A stretch of DNA of 34,249 nucleotides. It comes from Alphaproteobacteria bacterium. GTDB lineage: Bacteria > Pseudomonadota > Alphaproteobacteria > RF32 > CAG-239. The stretch is taken from NCBI GenBank assembly GCA_017475935.1, contig JAFVEP010000058.1:1-34249 (forward strand), in the 5' to 3' direction. Shown here piece after piece: positions 16,489 to 24,732 of this stretch. Position 1 is the first letter of the stretch. Each line of letters opens with the position of its first letter. The notes beneath the pieces were generated by a model. The model had not been told where the DNA came from. It was given only the letters and a program-made list of their open reading frames with translations, and ran no database searches. A program made the position numbers and the translations under genes.

Positions 16489-18903
16489 ATGCTGAAGTTT
16501 TTATCTTATATGGCCAGTTTGGCTTTATTTTCGCTGATTATCGTGATTATTGCAATTACTTATGCCGTATCGCGAATCAATATTACCTTGCCTGATTATC
16601 ATCAACTTGAGAATTATGAACCGCCTGTAACCACGCGTCTTTTTGCCGGCGATGGTCAGGTTATGATGGAATATGCCGCGGAAAAAAGGCTTTTTGTTCC
16701 GATTGAAAAAATTCCGGATCAGGTTAAATTGGCTTTTATAGCCGCTGAAGATAAGCATTTTTATCAGCACGCCGGACTGGATTATTTGGGTATTATACGT
16801 GCTGTTTTGGGTAATGTCAAAAAAATGGGAACCGGTAAAAGACCGGCCGGTGCATCCACGATTACACAACAAGTGGCGAAAAACTTTTTGCTGAGTTCTG
16901 AATTGTCTTATACCCGCAAGTTGAAAGAGGCGATTTTAGCGCGCCGCATCAATAAAGCCTTTACCAAAGATCATGTTTTAGAACTGTATTTGAATGAAAT
17001 TTATTTAGGTAATCGGGCGTACGGCGTTGCGGCGGCGGCCATAAATTATTTCGGCAAGGCTCTTGATGAATTGACTTTGGAAGAAATTGCTTTTCTGGCG
17101 GCATTGCCGAAGGGACCGAATAACTATAATCCGAAAACAAAATATGATGCGGCTGTTGCTCGGCGCAATTGGGTGATCGATCGTATGGTTGAAGATGGTT
17201 ATGTGACCGATGAGGAAGCCTCTGCTGCAAAAGCAAAACCGTTGAAAGTCGTCGAAAGAAAAAGCGGATTTTTGAAGGATACGGAATACTACAGTGAAGA
17301 GGTACGCCGCACAATCAGCCGCAATTTCGGTGATGAGGCTCTCTATCAGGGCGGTTTAATTGTTCGTACGACGGTTGACCCGCGTTTGCAATCTATTGCA
17401 ACAAAGGCTTTGCGTAAAGGTTTGATAGACTATGATCGCCGCCATGGTTGGCGCGGCGCAACGGCTAATATTGCGATTGATGAAAATTATAAAGATAATC
17501 TTAAACAAACAAAATTAGATGCCGGTGCCGAAAGTTCATGGGTTAAAGCTGTTGTTCTCAAAGTATCGAAACAAACGGCGGAAATTGAAACGGAAGATGA
17601 AAAAATCGGCAATATTGCGCTGAAAGATTTAACTTGGGCCAGACACGCTGAAAAAGGTAAAAATATGGGGCCGGTTCCGACTTCGGTGGAGCAAGTCTTG
17701 CAAAAGGGTGATGTCATTTATGTTGAACCGATTAAAGGAGATAAAAATGCATTTGCCCTGCGGCAAGTGCCGAATGTTGAAGGCGGTATGGCCGTGATGG
17801 ATCCTCACACAGGAAAAGTACTCGCCTTGGTCGGAGGTTTTTCTTTTGCTAAATCTCAGTTTAATCGTGCCACACAGGCCTATCGCCAAACGGGGTCCAG
17901 TTTTAAGCCGTTTGTTTATCTGACAGCGCTGGAGCAAGGGTATTCTCCGACAGACTTAATTCTTGACGCGCCTTTTGTTTTGGATCAGGGCGCCGGTATG
18001 CCGAAGTGGAAACCGGTAAACTATTCCAAAAAATTCTATGGTTTGATGACATTGCGTCGCGGTGTTGAGCTGTCAAAAAACTTGATGACGGTGCGTTTGG
18101 CACAGGATATCGGAATGGATAAAATCGTTGAGATGTCAAAACGCGTCGGTGTGAATGATAATCTTCCGCCGTTTTTGTCGTCTTCATTAGGTGCTGCCGA
18201 TACGCGAGTGATCAATATGGTCAGCGCCTATTGTGTGATTGTGAATGGTGGTAAAAAAGTCCCGCCATATATGATAGAACGCATTCAAGATCGGCACGGA
18301 AGAACGATTTATAAACACGAGCAAACCCCATGTGAAACCTGTCAGGCTCAAAAATGGGAGAATCAGGAAGAGCCGGATTTTCATGTGGTTAGAGAGCAGG
18401 TGGTAGATCCTTTGTCTGCTTATCAAATGACTTCGATTTTGGAAGGTGTGGCTACAAGAGGAACGGGAGCCAGATTAAACGGCTTGCATCGGCATTTGGC
18501 TGGAAAAACCGGAACAACCAATGAAACAAAAGACGCTTGGTTTGTCGGATTTTCTCCGGATTTGGTCGCCGGTGTGTATGTCGGATTTGATGAACCGGAA
18601 AGTTTGGGACGTGCTGAAACAGGTGCTCAGGCGGCGTTGCCGATTTTTTATGATTTCATGGACGAAGCGCTGAAAGGTGTTCCGGATTCAAGTTTCCGCA
18701 TTCCGGCCGGCATTAAGCTTGTCAGAGTCAATCCGCAAACCGGCAGACCGTCTTCTCCGGGAGATGCGACGGTGATTATTGAAGCCTTGAAGCCGGATTT
18801 TGAATTTGATAATCGGCAGCGTGTTATCGGCAACGGAGATTCGGCTGTTGTCGGATCGGGACAGGACGGAAGCAGCGGATTGCAAATCGGGGGAGAGTAT
18901 TAA
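16489..18903 (+). CDS. mrcA: Class A penicillin-binding protein 1A (bifunctional glycosyltransferase/transpeptidase)
   Basis: Polymerises glycan strands and cross-links peptidoglycan from the outer face of the inner membrane. One N-terminal membrane segment (residues about 5-28) precedes the GT51 domain, with catalytic Glu87 in AAEDKHFYQHAG, then GASTITQQVAKN, RKLKEA and LNEIYLGNRAYGVAAAA. An OB-like insert (about 320-425) with TANIAIDENY fits PBP1A. The transpeptidase has SxxK at Ser470-Lys473 (TGSSFKP), SKN at 529-531 and KTG at 673-675 (AGKTGTTNETKDAWFVG). A CETC pair at about 615-618 is unusual. The 804-residue length is normal. The SD is weak. It follows amiC after 69 bases and its TAA overlaps the prfB ATG (TAATG), so cell-wall and translation genes are coupled. 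Confidence 0.96.
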   Translation: MLKFLSYMASLALFSLIIVIIAITYAVSRINITLPDYHQLENYEPPVTTRLFAGDGQVMMEYAAEKRLFVPIEKIPDQVKLAFIAAEDKHFYQHAGLDYLGIIRAVLGNVKKMGTGKRPAGASTITQQVAKNFLLSSELSYTRKLKEAILARRINKAFTKDHVLELYLNEIYLGNRAYGVAAAAINYFGKALDELTLEEIAFLAALPKGPNNYNPKTKYDAAVARRNWVIDRMVEDGYVTDEEASAAKAKPLKVVERKSGFLKDTEYYSEEVRRTISRNFGDEALYQGGLIVRTTVDPRLQSIATKALRKGLIDYDRRHGWRGATANIAIDENYKDNLKQTKLDAGAESSWVKAVVLKVSKQTAEIETEDEKIGNIALKDLTWARHAEKGKNMGPVPTSVEQVLQKGDVIYVEPIKGDKNAFALRQVPNVEGGMAVMDPHTGKVLALVGGFSFAKSQFNRATQAYRQTGSSFKPFVYLTALEQGYSPTDLILDAPFVLDQGAGMPKWKPVNYSKKFYGLMTLRRGVELSKNLMTVRLAQDIGMDKIVEMSKRVGVNDNLPPFLSSSLGAADTRVINMVSAYCVIVNGGKKVPPYMIERIQDRHGRTIYKHEQTPCETCQAQKWENQEEPDFHVVREQVVDPLSAYQMTSILEGVATRGTGARLNGLHRHLAGKTGTTNETKDAWFVGFSPDLVAGVYVGFDEPESLGRAETGAQAALPIFYDFMDEALKGVPDSSFRIPAGIKLVRVNPQTGRPSSPGDATVIIEALKPDFEFDNRQRVIGNGDSAVVGSGQDGSSGLQIGGEY

Positions 18904-20025
18904 TGAGAGCTGATATTTATAACATTGTTCAAGAAATAGAGCAATCCTTGTCTTTGCTCAGGAGGTATCTTTGACTATGATAACGCGGTTTATCGCCGAG
19001 AGGAGCTTAACGCGCTGACAGCTGATCCGCATTTGTGGGATGATCAGGAAAAAGCACTCAAACTGACCAGTGAAAAAAACAACATTGAAACGCAAATAGA
19101 TCAATATGATCAATTTTCCTCGGCTTTGCAAGAATATATTGAAATGTATCAATTTGCCGAGGAAAATAATGATGACGATATGATTAATGATCTGCTGAAC
19201 AGCTTTACTGAATTACAGACCAAAGTTAAACAGGCCGAGTTGGAATCGTTGCTGTCAGGCGAGGCGGATCAAAACGACGCTTACCTTGAAGTTCATGCCG
19301 GAAGCGGTGGAACAGAGGCAATGGATTGGGCGCAGATGCTACTTAGAATGTACACCAGATGGGCGGAAAATCATTCTTATAAAGTTGAAATGATTGAAGA
19401 AACAGAAGGTGATGTTGCCGGATTAAAATCGGCGACAATCAAAATTAAGGGGCATAATGCTTATGGCTGGCTGAAATCTGAAACGGGAGTGCATCGTTTG
19501 GTGAGAATTTCGCCTTTTGACAGTGCGGCGCGCAGACATACAAGTTTTGCTTCTATCGGTGTTTATCCGGTTGTTGATGATACAATCAATATCGAAATTA
19601 ATCCGGCGGATTGCCGTATTGATACATATCGGGCATCCGGTGCCGGCGGTCAGCACATTAACAAAACCGATTCAGCGGTCAGAATTACGCACATTCCGAC
19701 AGGAATTGTTGTGTCCAGCCAGACTCAGAGATCGCAATTTCAAAATCGTGATAACTGTTGGAAAATGCTTAAAGCTCGCCTCTATGAATTGGAAATGCGT
19801 AAACGCGAAGCACAGGAACAAAATGTTCGTGATAATCAGGGCGATAACGGATGGGGCTATCAAATCAGGTCATATGTTTTGCAACCGTATCGCTTGGTCA
19901 AAGATCTAAGAACAGATGCCGAAACGGCGGATTGCAAGGCTGTTTTAGACGGGGAAATCGATTTGTTTTTATCGGCCTCGTTGGCGCACAAAGTTCAAAA
20001 TCCGGCGCAATCTCTGAACGAATAA
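18903..20025 (+). CDS. prfB: Peptide chain release factor 2, made by programmed +1 frameshift
   Basis: RF2 releases the peptide at UAA and UGA. Translation begins at ATG 18903 and reads 23 codons to CTT 18969-18971, followed by in-frame UGA at 18972-18974 and C at 18975. An internal SD (AGGAGG, 18960-18965) stands 3 bases before CTT. This is the classic CUU-UGA-C +1 slip site: low RF2 makes ribosomes shift and continue in the frame ending at 20025. The shifted frame resumes with DYDNAVYRREELNAL, matching the RF2 N-terminus. The full product is 373 residues, with SPF (203-205) for stop recognition and GGQ (248-250, GAGGQHIN) for hydrolysis, both near E. coli positions. It overlaps the PBP1A stop by one base. 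Confidence 0.97.
18960..18975 (+). promoter_or_regulatory. prfB programmed frameshift site
   Basis: AGGAGG, TAT, CTT, TGA, C: internal SD, slippery CUU codon and the UGA stop with poor context. This is an autoregulatory signal, not an error or a pseudogene lesion, because the frame continues seamlessly as RF2. Confidence 0.96.
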
Positions 20026-20038
20026 ATGAGGCAGTCGC

Positions 20039-23000
20039 ATGAAAAAACTATCGCCGAGAGCATATTTTCTTCGTAAGGTTTTTAATTTTTTTATGGCCGG
20101 AATGTTTTTGGTCTTCCTCTTGTTTATGTGGACGCTGTACCGCGGACCTATTTCCGTGCCGTATCTGAAACCTTATATTGTGCAAGCTTTGAACTATGAT
20201 GAAAATGATTATGCCATCAGCATCGGCGATGTTAACATAGAGTTTGTACGTTCGATTCAGCCGCTGCGCGTCACCGCCAAAAATATCAATGTACAGAAAA
20301 AAGATAAAACCATTCATATTCAAGCTCCGAAACTTTATTTGTCGTTCAGTTTGCGCGCTTTGTTGAAAGGAATTATCGCGCCGAGTGATATCAGTCTTGA
20401 AAAACCGGAGATGTATGTTTTTGCCAGCTATGGCGTTGAGCAGGAAAATCAAGATGAAGTCAGCAAGAAAAAACTGCAATTTTATATAGAAAGTTTTAAA
20501 GAGTTTCTGAACAACTATAATTCTGCCGAAAAAATTTATCCGGAAAGTTTTGTGAATAATATCCATATACTCAACGGAGAAATAGAATTTCATGAGGTGG
20601 ATCTCGGAAAAAAATGGATATTGTCGGATGTTAATTTTGAGTTTTCACGCAAGTTAATTAACATGGATATCAATGCCAATGCTCTGGTGAATATTAATGA
20701 TAAAATTGCTTCACTCGGTTTTGAAAGTGAATACCATGCGGCTGATGATAAGCTTGATTTGGAGATCTATTTTTCGGATTTGATCTTGTCGGATATGGTC
20801 AGCACGTTTAACGATACAACGGAAGATAATATGCTGTCCATGATGAGCATTGAAATTCCGGTGAACGGTAAGATCAGTACCAATGTCTTTTTGACGGATA
20901 TATTGAACCATCCGCAAGAGGCGCAAGAATATTTAGATGGAGCTGTTGAGCAGATTCGCTTTGAAATTGACGGCGGACACGGCTATGTTTCCTTCAATGA
21001 GGATGAAAAGTATAATTACAATATTGATGAAGTGTCTTTATCCGGTGAGATTAACGGTGGTATTGATGAAATTCGTATTTCCGATGCCACGCTTAAACTT
21101 GGCCGTCAACAAGCCAAAATAAGCTTGCAGGCTAACGGTTTGGAAACGTATTTTTTGGAAAATTCACTTAAAGATTTGGCTGTGCGTTTTACGGCAAATA
21201 TTGATGAATTTCCGTTGGCTGATCTTTCCGTATTTTGGCCGCGTTATCTGGCCGAACCTGCATGGGAATGGTGCAAAGACGGTTTGATCGGCGGTGTGGC
21301 ACAAAAAGCCCAGTTTATCTTTGATTTCGGGTTTGATCGCAAACAGAATGCTTGGGGCTTACTGAACCTTAGCGGTAAGGCCGACATGAGTGATGTGGAT
21401 ATTTTTTATTTAGAAGGTATGCCGGTGGTGAAAAATGTTTACGGCTTGGCAAAATTCTCTCAGGATAAAATCGTCATTGATATTGACAAGGGTAACAGTG
21501 ACGGAGTGATTGTTACCGATGGCGTGGTGAAAATTTATGATTTGGATAAAGAACGTAATTATATTACCATTAATTTGGTCGGTAATTCTTCAATCAGTGA
21601 AACGCTTCGCCTGATAGATCATCAGCCGCTGCAAATTGCATCCGATATCGGTATTAAACCGGAAGACATCACCGGTGATATTGATTTGAAACTAAAATTG
21701 GATTTTGAATTATCGCAAAGTTTAACGGCAAAGGATATTAAAGTCGATGTTAAGTCCGATATGAAAAATGTGGTGATGTCTAAACTTGTGACCGATCATG
21801 TTATTTCAGCCGATGCTATGAAGTTAAATGTTAATTCCGCAGGTTGGAATTTAAGCGGCGATGCTCAGTTTGATGATATTCCGGTTAAACTGACAATGGA
21901 TGAAAATTTTGCGAATAAAAGCTATAAAAATAAGTGCCGTTTATCTTTTGTGCTGGATGATAAAGCCAAAAAAGCATTGGGTATTGATTGGAAAATTTTA
22001 AGCGCGCCGAATATTGAGGGATTTGTGATGGTTAATGCCGATGTCTCGGTTGATAAGAATGATTTGATTGATGTCTTTATTAAAGCGGATTTGAAAAATA
22101 CCAAGATTGATTATGCCTACTTGGGATTTGTGAAGGATATGTCACAGGCTGGAGAAGTGAATGCACATGTCATGATCAAAAATAACAAAGTGACCTCCAT
22201 TCAAAACATGAGTTTAATCAAACCGGGATTTACCATCGGCGGTAATGTGTCAATGTATCCGAATGGACGGGTGCATTCGGTCGATATTCATAAAATCAGC
22301 GGACCGAAAACATCGGCGCGGTCAAAAATTACCCTAACGGATGCGGCCGTTCCGCAGATTAAAGTGGAAATTTCAGGCACAAGCTTTGATTTGACCCCAT
22401 TGTTTGATAAGGATAAAAAAGATGCTTCCGATAACAAAACCGCAATACAGGAAAATGAAGATGACGGTTTGGAAAATGTGAATAATACGGACATTTTTAT
22501 GACGGTAAACAGTCTATGGACGAATGCGACAACGCCGATTCAAAATTTTGCCGGCAGTGCGAAACTACGTCATGGTATCGGTCTTGATGAGCTGCACATG
22601 GTCGGCAACTATGGTGTGGATAAATCAATCAAACTGAATGTTGATTATGCGCCGCGTGACAACGGAGAACACTACGTTTCCATTGACAGTAACAATGCCG
22701 GAAGTACGCTTAAAGTTTTACGCTTGTATGAAAATATGGTCGGCGGTACTTTGAAAATTGAGGCTCGCCGCGATAAACAGAAAAAATTTATCGGACACGC
22801 CATTGTTCGTGATTTCAGTATTCAAAATGCTCCGGTTATGGCTCAACTTTTGTCAGTTGCATCGCTAACGGGAATGCTTGATCTGTTGAAAGGTGACGGC
22901 TTGACATTTACTCACTTCAACGCACCATTCGAATATCAGTATAAAATTTTGAAATTAAAAAAAGCCAAAGCAGAAGGAAATGTTGTCGGAATTACCACCA

Positions 23001-23263
23001 GCGGAAATTATAATCGGGCCACGGATAATTTTAATATGTATGGTGTGATTGCACCGGCATACAGTATCAATCGCTTCTTGGGCAAAATTCCGGTGGTCGG
23101 CAATTTGTTGGCCAGCAAAGATGGAACGATCTTTGCCGCTGATTATAAAATTGACGGATCGGTTGAAAAACCGCAGATTGATATTAATTCGCTGTCCATC
23201 TTAAGCCCGAATTCTATGAAAGAGTGGTATAATGAAAACTTCGGAAACAGCGACGAATTGTAG
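20039..23263 (+). CDS. YhdP/AsmA-like envelope protein (DUF3971 type)
   Basis: A 1074-residue protein with one N-terminal membrane segment (about residues 14-34, FNFFMAGMFLVFLLFMWTLY) and a very long beta-rich periplasmic domain. N-terminal residues (VPYLKPYIVQAL, VNIEFVRSIQPLRVTAKNI) and the C-terminal part (MVGGTLKIEARRDKQKKFIGHAIVRDFSI, FEYQYKILKLKKAKAEG, IPVVGNLLA) match the AsmA-like/YhdP architecture. Members of this superfamily form hydrophobic grooves that bridge the envelope and carry phospholipid to the outer membrane in E. coli; the same role is inferred here. GAGG lies 7 bases upstream of the ATG. It begins 13 bases after prfB and its end overlaps the HAD-like gene by 32 bases. 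Confidence 0.8.
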   Translation: MKKLSPRAYFLRKVFNFFMAGMFLVFLLFMWTLYRGPISVPYLKPYIVQALNYDENDYAISIGDVNIEFVRSIQPLRVTAKNINVQKKDKTIHIQAPKLYLSFSLRALLKGIIAPSDISLEKPEMYVFASYGVEQENQDEVSKKKLQFYIESFKEFLNNYNSAEKIYPESFVNNIHILNGEIEFHEVDLGKKWILSDVNFEFSRKLINMDINANALVNINDKIASLGFESEYHAADDKLDLEIYFSDLILSDMVSTFNDTTEDNMLSMMSIEIPVNGKISTNVFLTDILNHPQEAQEYLDGAVEQIRFEIDGGHGYVSFNEDEKYNYNIDEVSLSGEINGGIDEIRISDATLKLGRQQAKISLQANGLETYFLENSLKDLAVRFTANIDEFPLADLSVFWPRYLAEPAWEWCKDGLIGGVAQKAQFIFDFGFDRKQNAWGLLNLSGKADMSDVDIFYLEGMPVVKNVYGLAKFSQDKIVIDIDKGNSDGVIVTDGVVKIYDLDKERNYITINLVGNSSISETLRLIDHQPLQIASDIGIKPEDITGDIDLKLKLDFELSQSLTAKDIKVDVKSDMKNVVMSKLVTDHVISADAMKLNVNSAGWNLSGDAQFDDIPVKLTMDENFANKSYKNKCRLSFVLDDKAKKALGIDWKILSAPNIEGFVMVNADVSVDKNDLIDVFIKADLKNTKIDYAYLGFVKDMSQAGEVNAHVMIKNNKVTSIQNMSLIKPGFTIGGNVSMYPNGRVHSVDIHKISGPKTSARSKITLTDAAVPQIKVEISGTSFDLTPLFDKDKKDASDNKTAIQENEDDGLENVNNTDIFMTVNSLWTNATTPIQNFAGSAKLRHGIGLDELHMVGNYGVDKSIKLNVDYAPRDNGEHYVSIDSNNAGSTLKVLRLYENMVGGTLKIEARRDKQKKFIGHAIVRDFSIQNAPVMAQLLSVASLTGMLDLLKGDGLTFTHFNAPFEYQYKILKLKKAKAEGNVVGITTSGNYNRATDNFNMYGVIAPAYSINRFLGKIPVVGNLLASKDGTIFAADYKIDGSVEKPQIDINSLSILSPNSMKEWYNENFGNSDEL

Positions 23264-23717
23264 ACGGATCGGTGTGGATTTTCATGGCGTTATTAATCAT
23301 GATCCGCTGTTTTTTCGTGCGTTTTGTGCGCACGCATTGCAAAATGGTGATGAACTTTTTATCATCAGCGGCGGTCCGCGCGAATATATTGCCCGCTATT
23401 TGTCGGAAAACAAAATACCCTATACCCATTTGTGGTGTATTTTGGATGAATGTATTCGCCGTGATATTGTTACATTTTATCCCGATGGGTCCTTTTTTGT
23501 GGATCATACGATTTGGAATGAGGCTAAAGGCATATATTGCCATCAAAACAAGATCGGCCTGCATATTGATGACAGCGAGATCTATGGACTGAGTTTTACC
23601 ACGCCGTTTTGCTTATATCAAACACGCAGCAGAGAATTTATCATTGAACATCACCACATTTCCGCTGAACAGGGCGCGGATAAGGTTTATGCCGATTTGA
23701 TAAAATACTGTCGGTAA
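23232..23717 (+). CDS. Small HAD-like protein with an altered motif I
   Basis: A 161-residue protein with HAD-superfamily landmarks. Motif I is GVDFHGVI: Asp16 is the nucleophile position, but the second Asp of DxD is His18. Motif II is IISGG with Ser46, motif III Lys99 in EAKGIY, and motif IV Asp113-Asp114 (HIDDSE). There is no membrane segment or signal. The second Asp is the general acid in HAD phosphatases; changing it is known to alter or lower phosphatase activity in the family, so substrate and reaction are uncertain. It overlaps the YhdP-like gene by 32 bases and is separated by one base from the convergent nagB-like gene. Confidence 0.6.
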   Translation: MKTSETATNCRRIGVDFHGVINHDPLFFRAFCAHALQNGDELFIISGGPREYIARYLSENKIPYTHLWCILDECIRRDIVTFYPDGSFFVDHTIWNEAKGIYCHQNKIGLHIDDSEIYGLSFTTPFCLYQTRSREFIIEHHHISAEQGADKVYADLIKYCR

Positions 23718-23718
23718 A

Positions 23719-24510
23719 TTAAAACGATGTATTTTCTATTTCCTGAAAATATTTAACGGTTTCCGCCGAAAGTTCTTGTGCAGCAGCAGAATCACAGGCT
23801 ATGATTCCATGCGGATGATGCTGTAAAATGCTGATTGGCCATACATGCGTTATACCGCCCTCAATCGCTTGTTTGATCGCTTTTGCCTTTTTTTGACCTG
23901 AAGCCAGAATCATGACTTCTTCGGCCTCCATCATTGTTTCGACACCGATGGTTAAGACAAGCGGCGGAACTTTATGGACATCATTATCAAAAAAGCGAGA
24001 GTTGGCTTTTAATGTGCTTGGCGTCAATAATTTGGCGCGTGTGCGGGAGTTTAAAGACGAATAAGGTTCGTTAAATGCAATGTGTCCGTCCTCGCCGACA
24101 CCGCCGATGAATAAATCAACTCCGCCGCAGCTGCGAATGGACTTTTCATATTTTGCACACTCCTTGGCATAATCTGTGGTTAAGCCATTTAAGAAATACG
24201 CGTGCTCCTTCTTAACATTGACATATTTTAAGAAGTTATCCCACAGGAAATATTGAAATCCGTGCGGATCACCGGCACCGACACCGATATATTCGGCCAT
24301 ACTGAAAAAAATTACATTTTCAAATGAGATCAGGCCTTTTTTGTAATAGGAGGCCAATATTTTAAACATTCCCAAAGGTGTTGAACCCGACGGAATACCC
24401 AGCACAAACGGTTTTTTCGGTGAAGGCTTATGTTTTTTGATGCGATAAAGAACATAATCTGCTGCCCATTGTGACATTTTATCATAATCATTTTCGATAA
24501 TAACGCGCAT
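23719..24510 (-). CDS. nagB: Glucosamine-6-phosphate deaminase homologue with catalytic Asp72 replaced by Ala
   Basis: By family, converts glucosamine-6-phosphate to fructose-6-phosphate and ammonia. The 263-residue protein aligns without gaps to E. coli NagB through the core: LGIPSGSTP at 38-46, GGVGEDGHIAFNEP giving Asp141, His143 and Glu148, and SRTRAKLLT. At position 72, however, the family motif FNMDEYVG reads FSMAEYIG, so the Asp that acts as general acid-base in NagB is Ala (codon GCC, one base from GAC). It may be a non-deaminating sugar-phosphate binding protein or an enzyme with changed chemistry. GAGGAG stands 7 bases before the ATG. It lies last in an operon after slyX and the MORN protein, with no nagA or transporter nearby. 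Confidence 0.8.
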   Translation of the reverse strand: MRVIIENDYDKMSQWAADYVLYRIKKHKPSPKKPFVLGIPSGSTPLGMFKILASYYKKGLISFENVIFFSMAEYIGVGAGDPHGFQYFLWDNFLKYVNVKKEHAYFLNGLTTDYAKECAKYEKSIRSCGGVDLFIGGVGEDGHIAFNEPYSSLNSRTRAKLLTPSTLKANSRFFDNDVHKVPPLVLTIGVETMMEAEEVMILASGQKKAKAIKQAIEGGITHVWPISILQHHPHGIIACDSAAAQELSAETVKYFQEIENTSF

Positions 24511-24522
24511 GTTTTTTCTCCT

Positions 24523-24732
24523 CTAATAATGCGGCGGAGGGGTTTCCTCGCTTTGCGGTCTGACGACATCGGTACTCAGAATATTTTTCAAGTATTCCTG
24601 CTGTTTGATCAGTGTATCAATTAACTTGCCCTGTTTGATCACCATTTCATTTAAGTCATCAATGACTTTTGCTTGGTTGTCAAGGGCCATTTCCACATCA
24701 ATCAATCGACTTTTGATTTCGGCTTCATTCAT
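24523..24732 (-). CDS. slyX: SlyX-family protein
   Basis: A 69-residue coiled-coil protein (IKSRLIDVEMALDNQAKVIDDLNEMVIKQGKLIDTL, here described in parts: IKSRLIDVEMALD, then VIDDLNEMVIKQ) with the PPPHY C-terminus characteristic of SlyX. The function of SlyX is unknown; it was first seen beside slyD. It is a small cytoplasmic protein without a signal. Its ATG overlaps the MORN gene stop by one base (TGATG) and nagB starts 12 bases downstream, so it lies inside one transcription unit. Confidence 0.8.
   Translation of the reverse strand: MNEAEIKSRLIDVEMALDNQAKVIDDLNEMVIKQGKLIDTLIKQQEYLKNILSTDVVRPQSEETPPPHY

Noticed and set aside
18903..18975. prfB as a frameshifted pseudogene
   Set aside because: The UGA lies in the canonical CUU-UGA-C site with an internal SD, and the rest of the gene is intact.
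20048..20593. 181-codon ORF opposite the YhdP-like gene
   Set aside because: Antisense shadow; the plus-strand protein has the membrane segment and family features.
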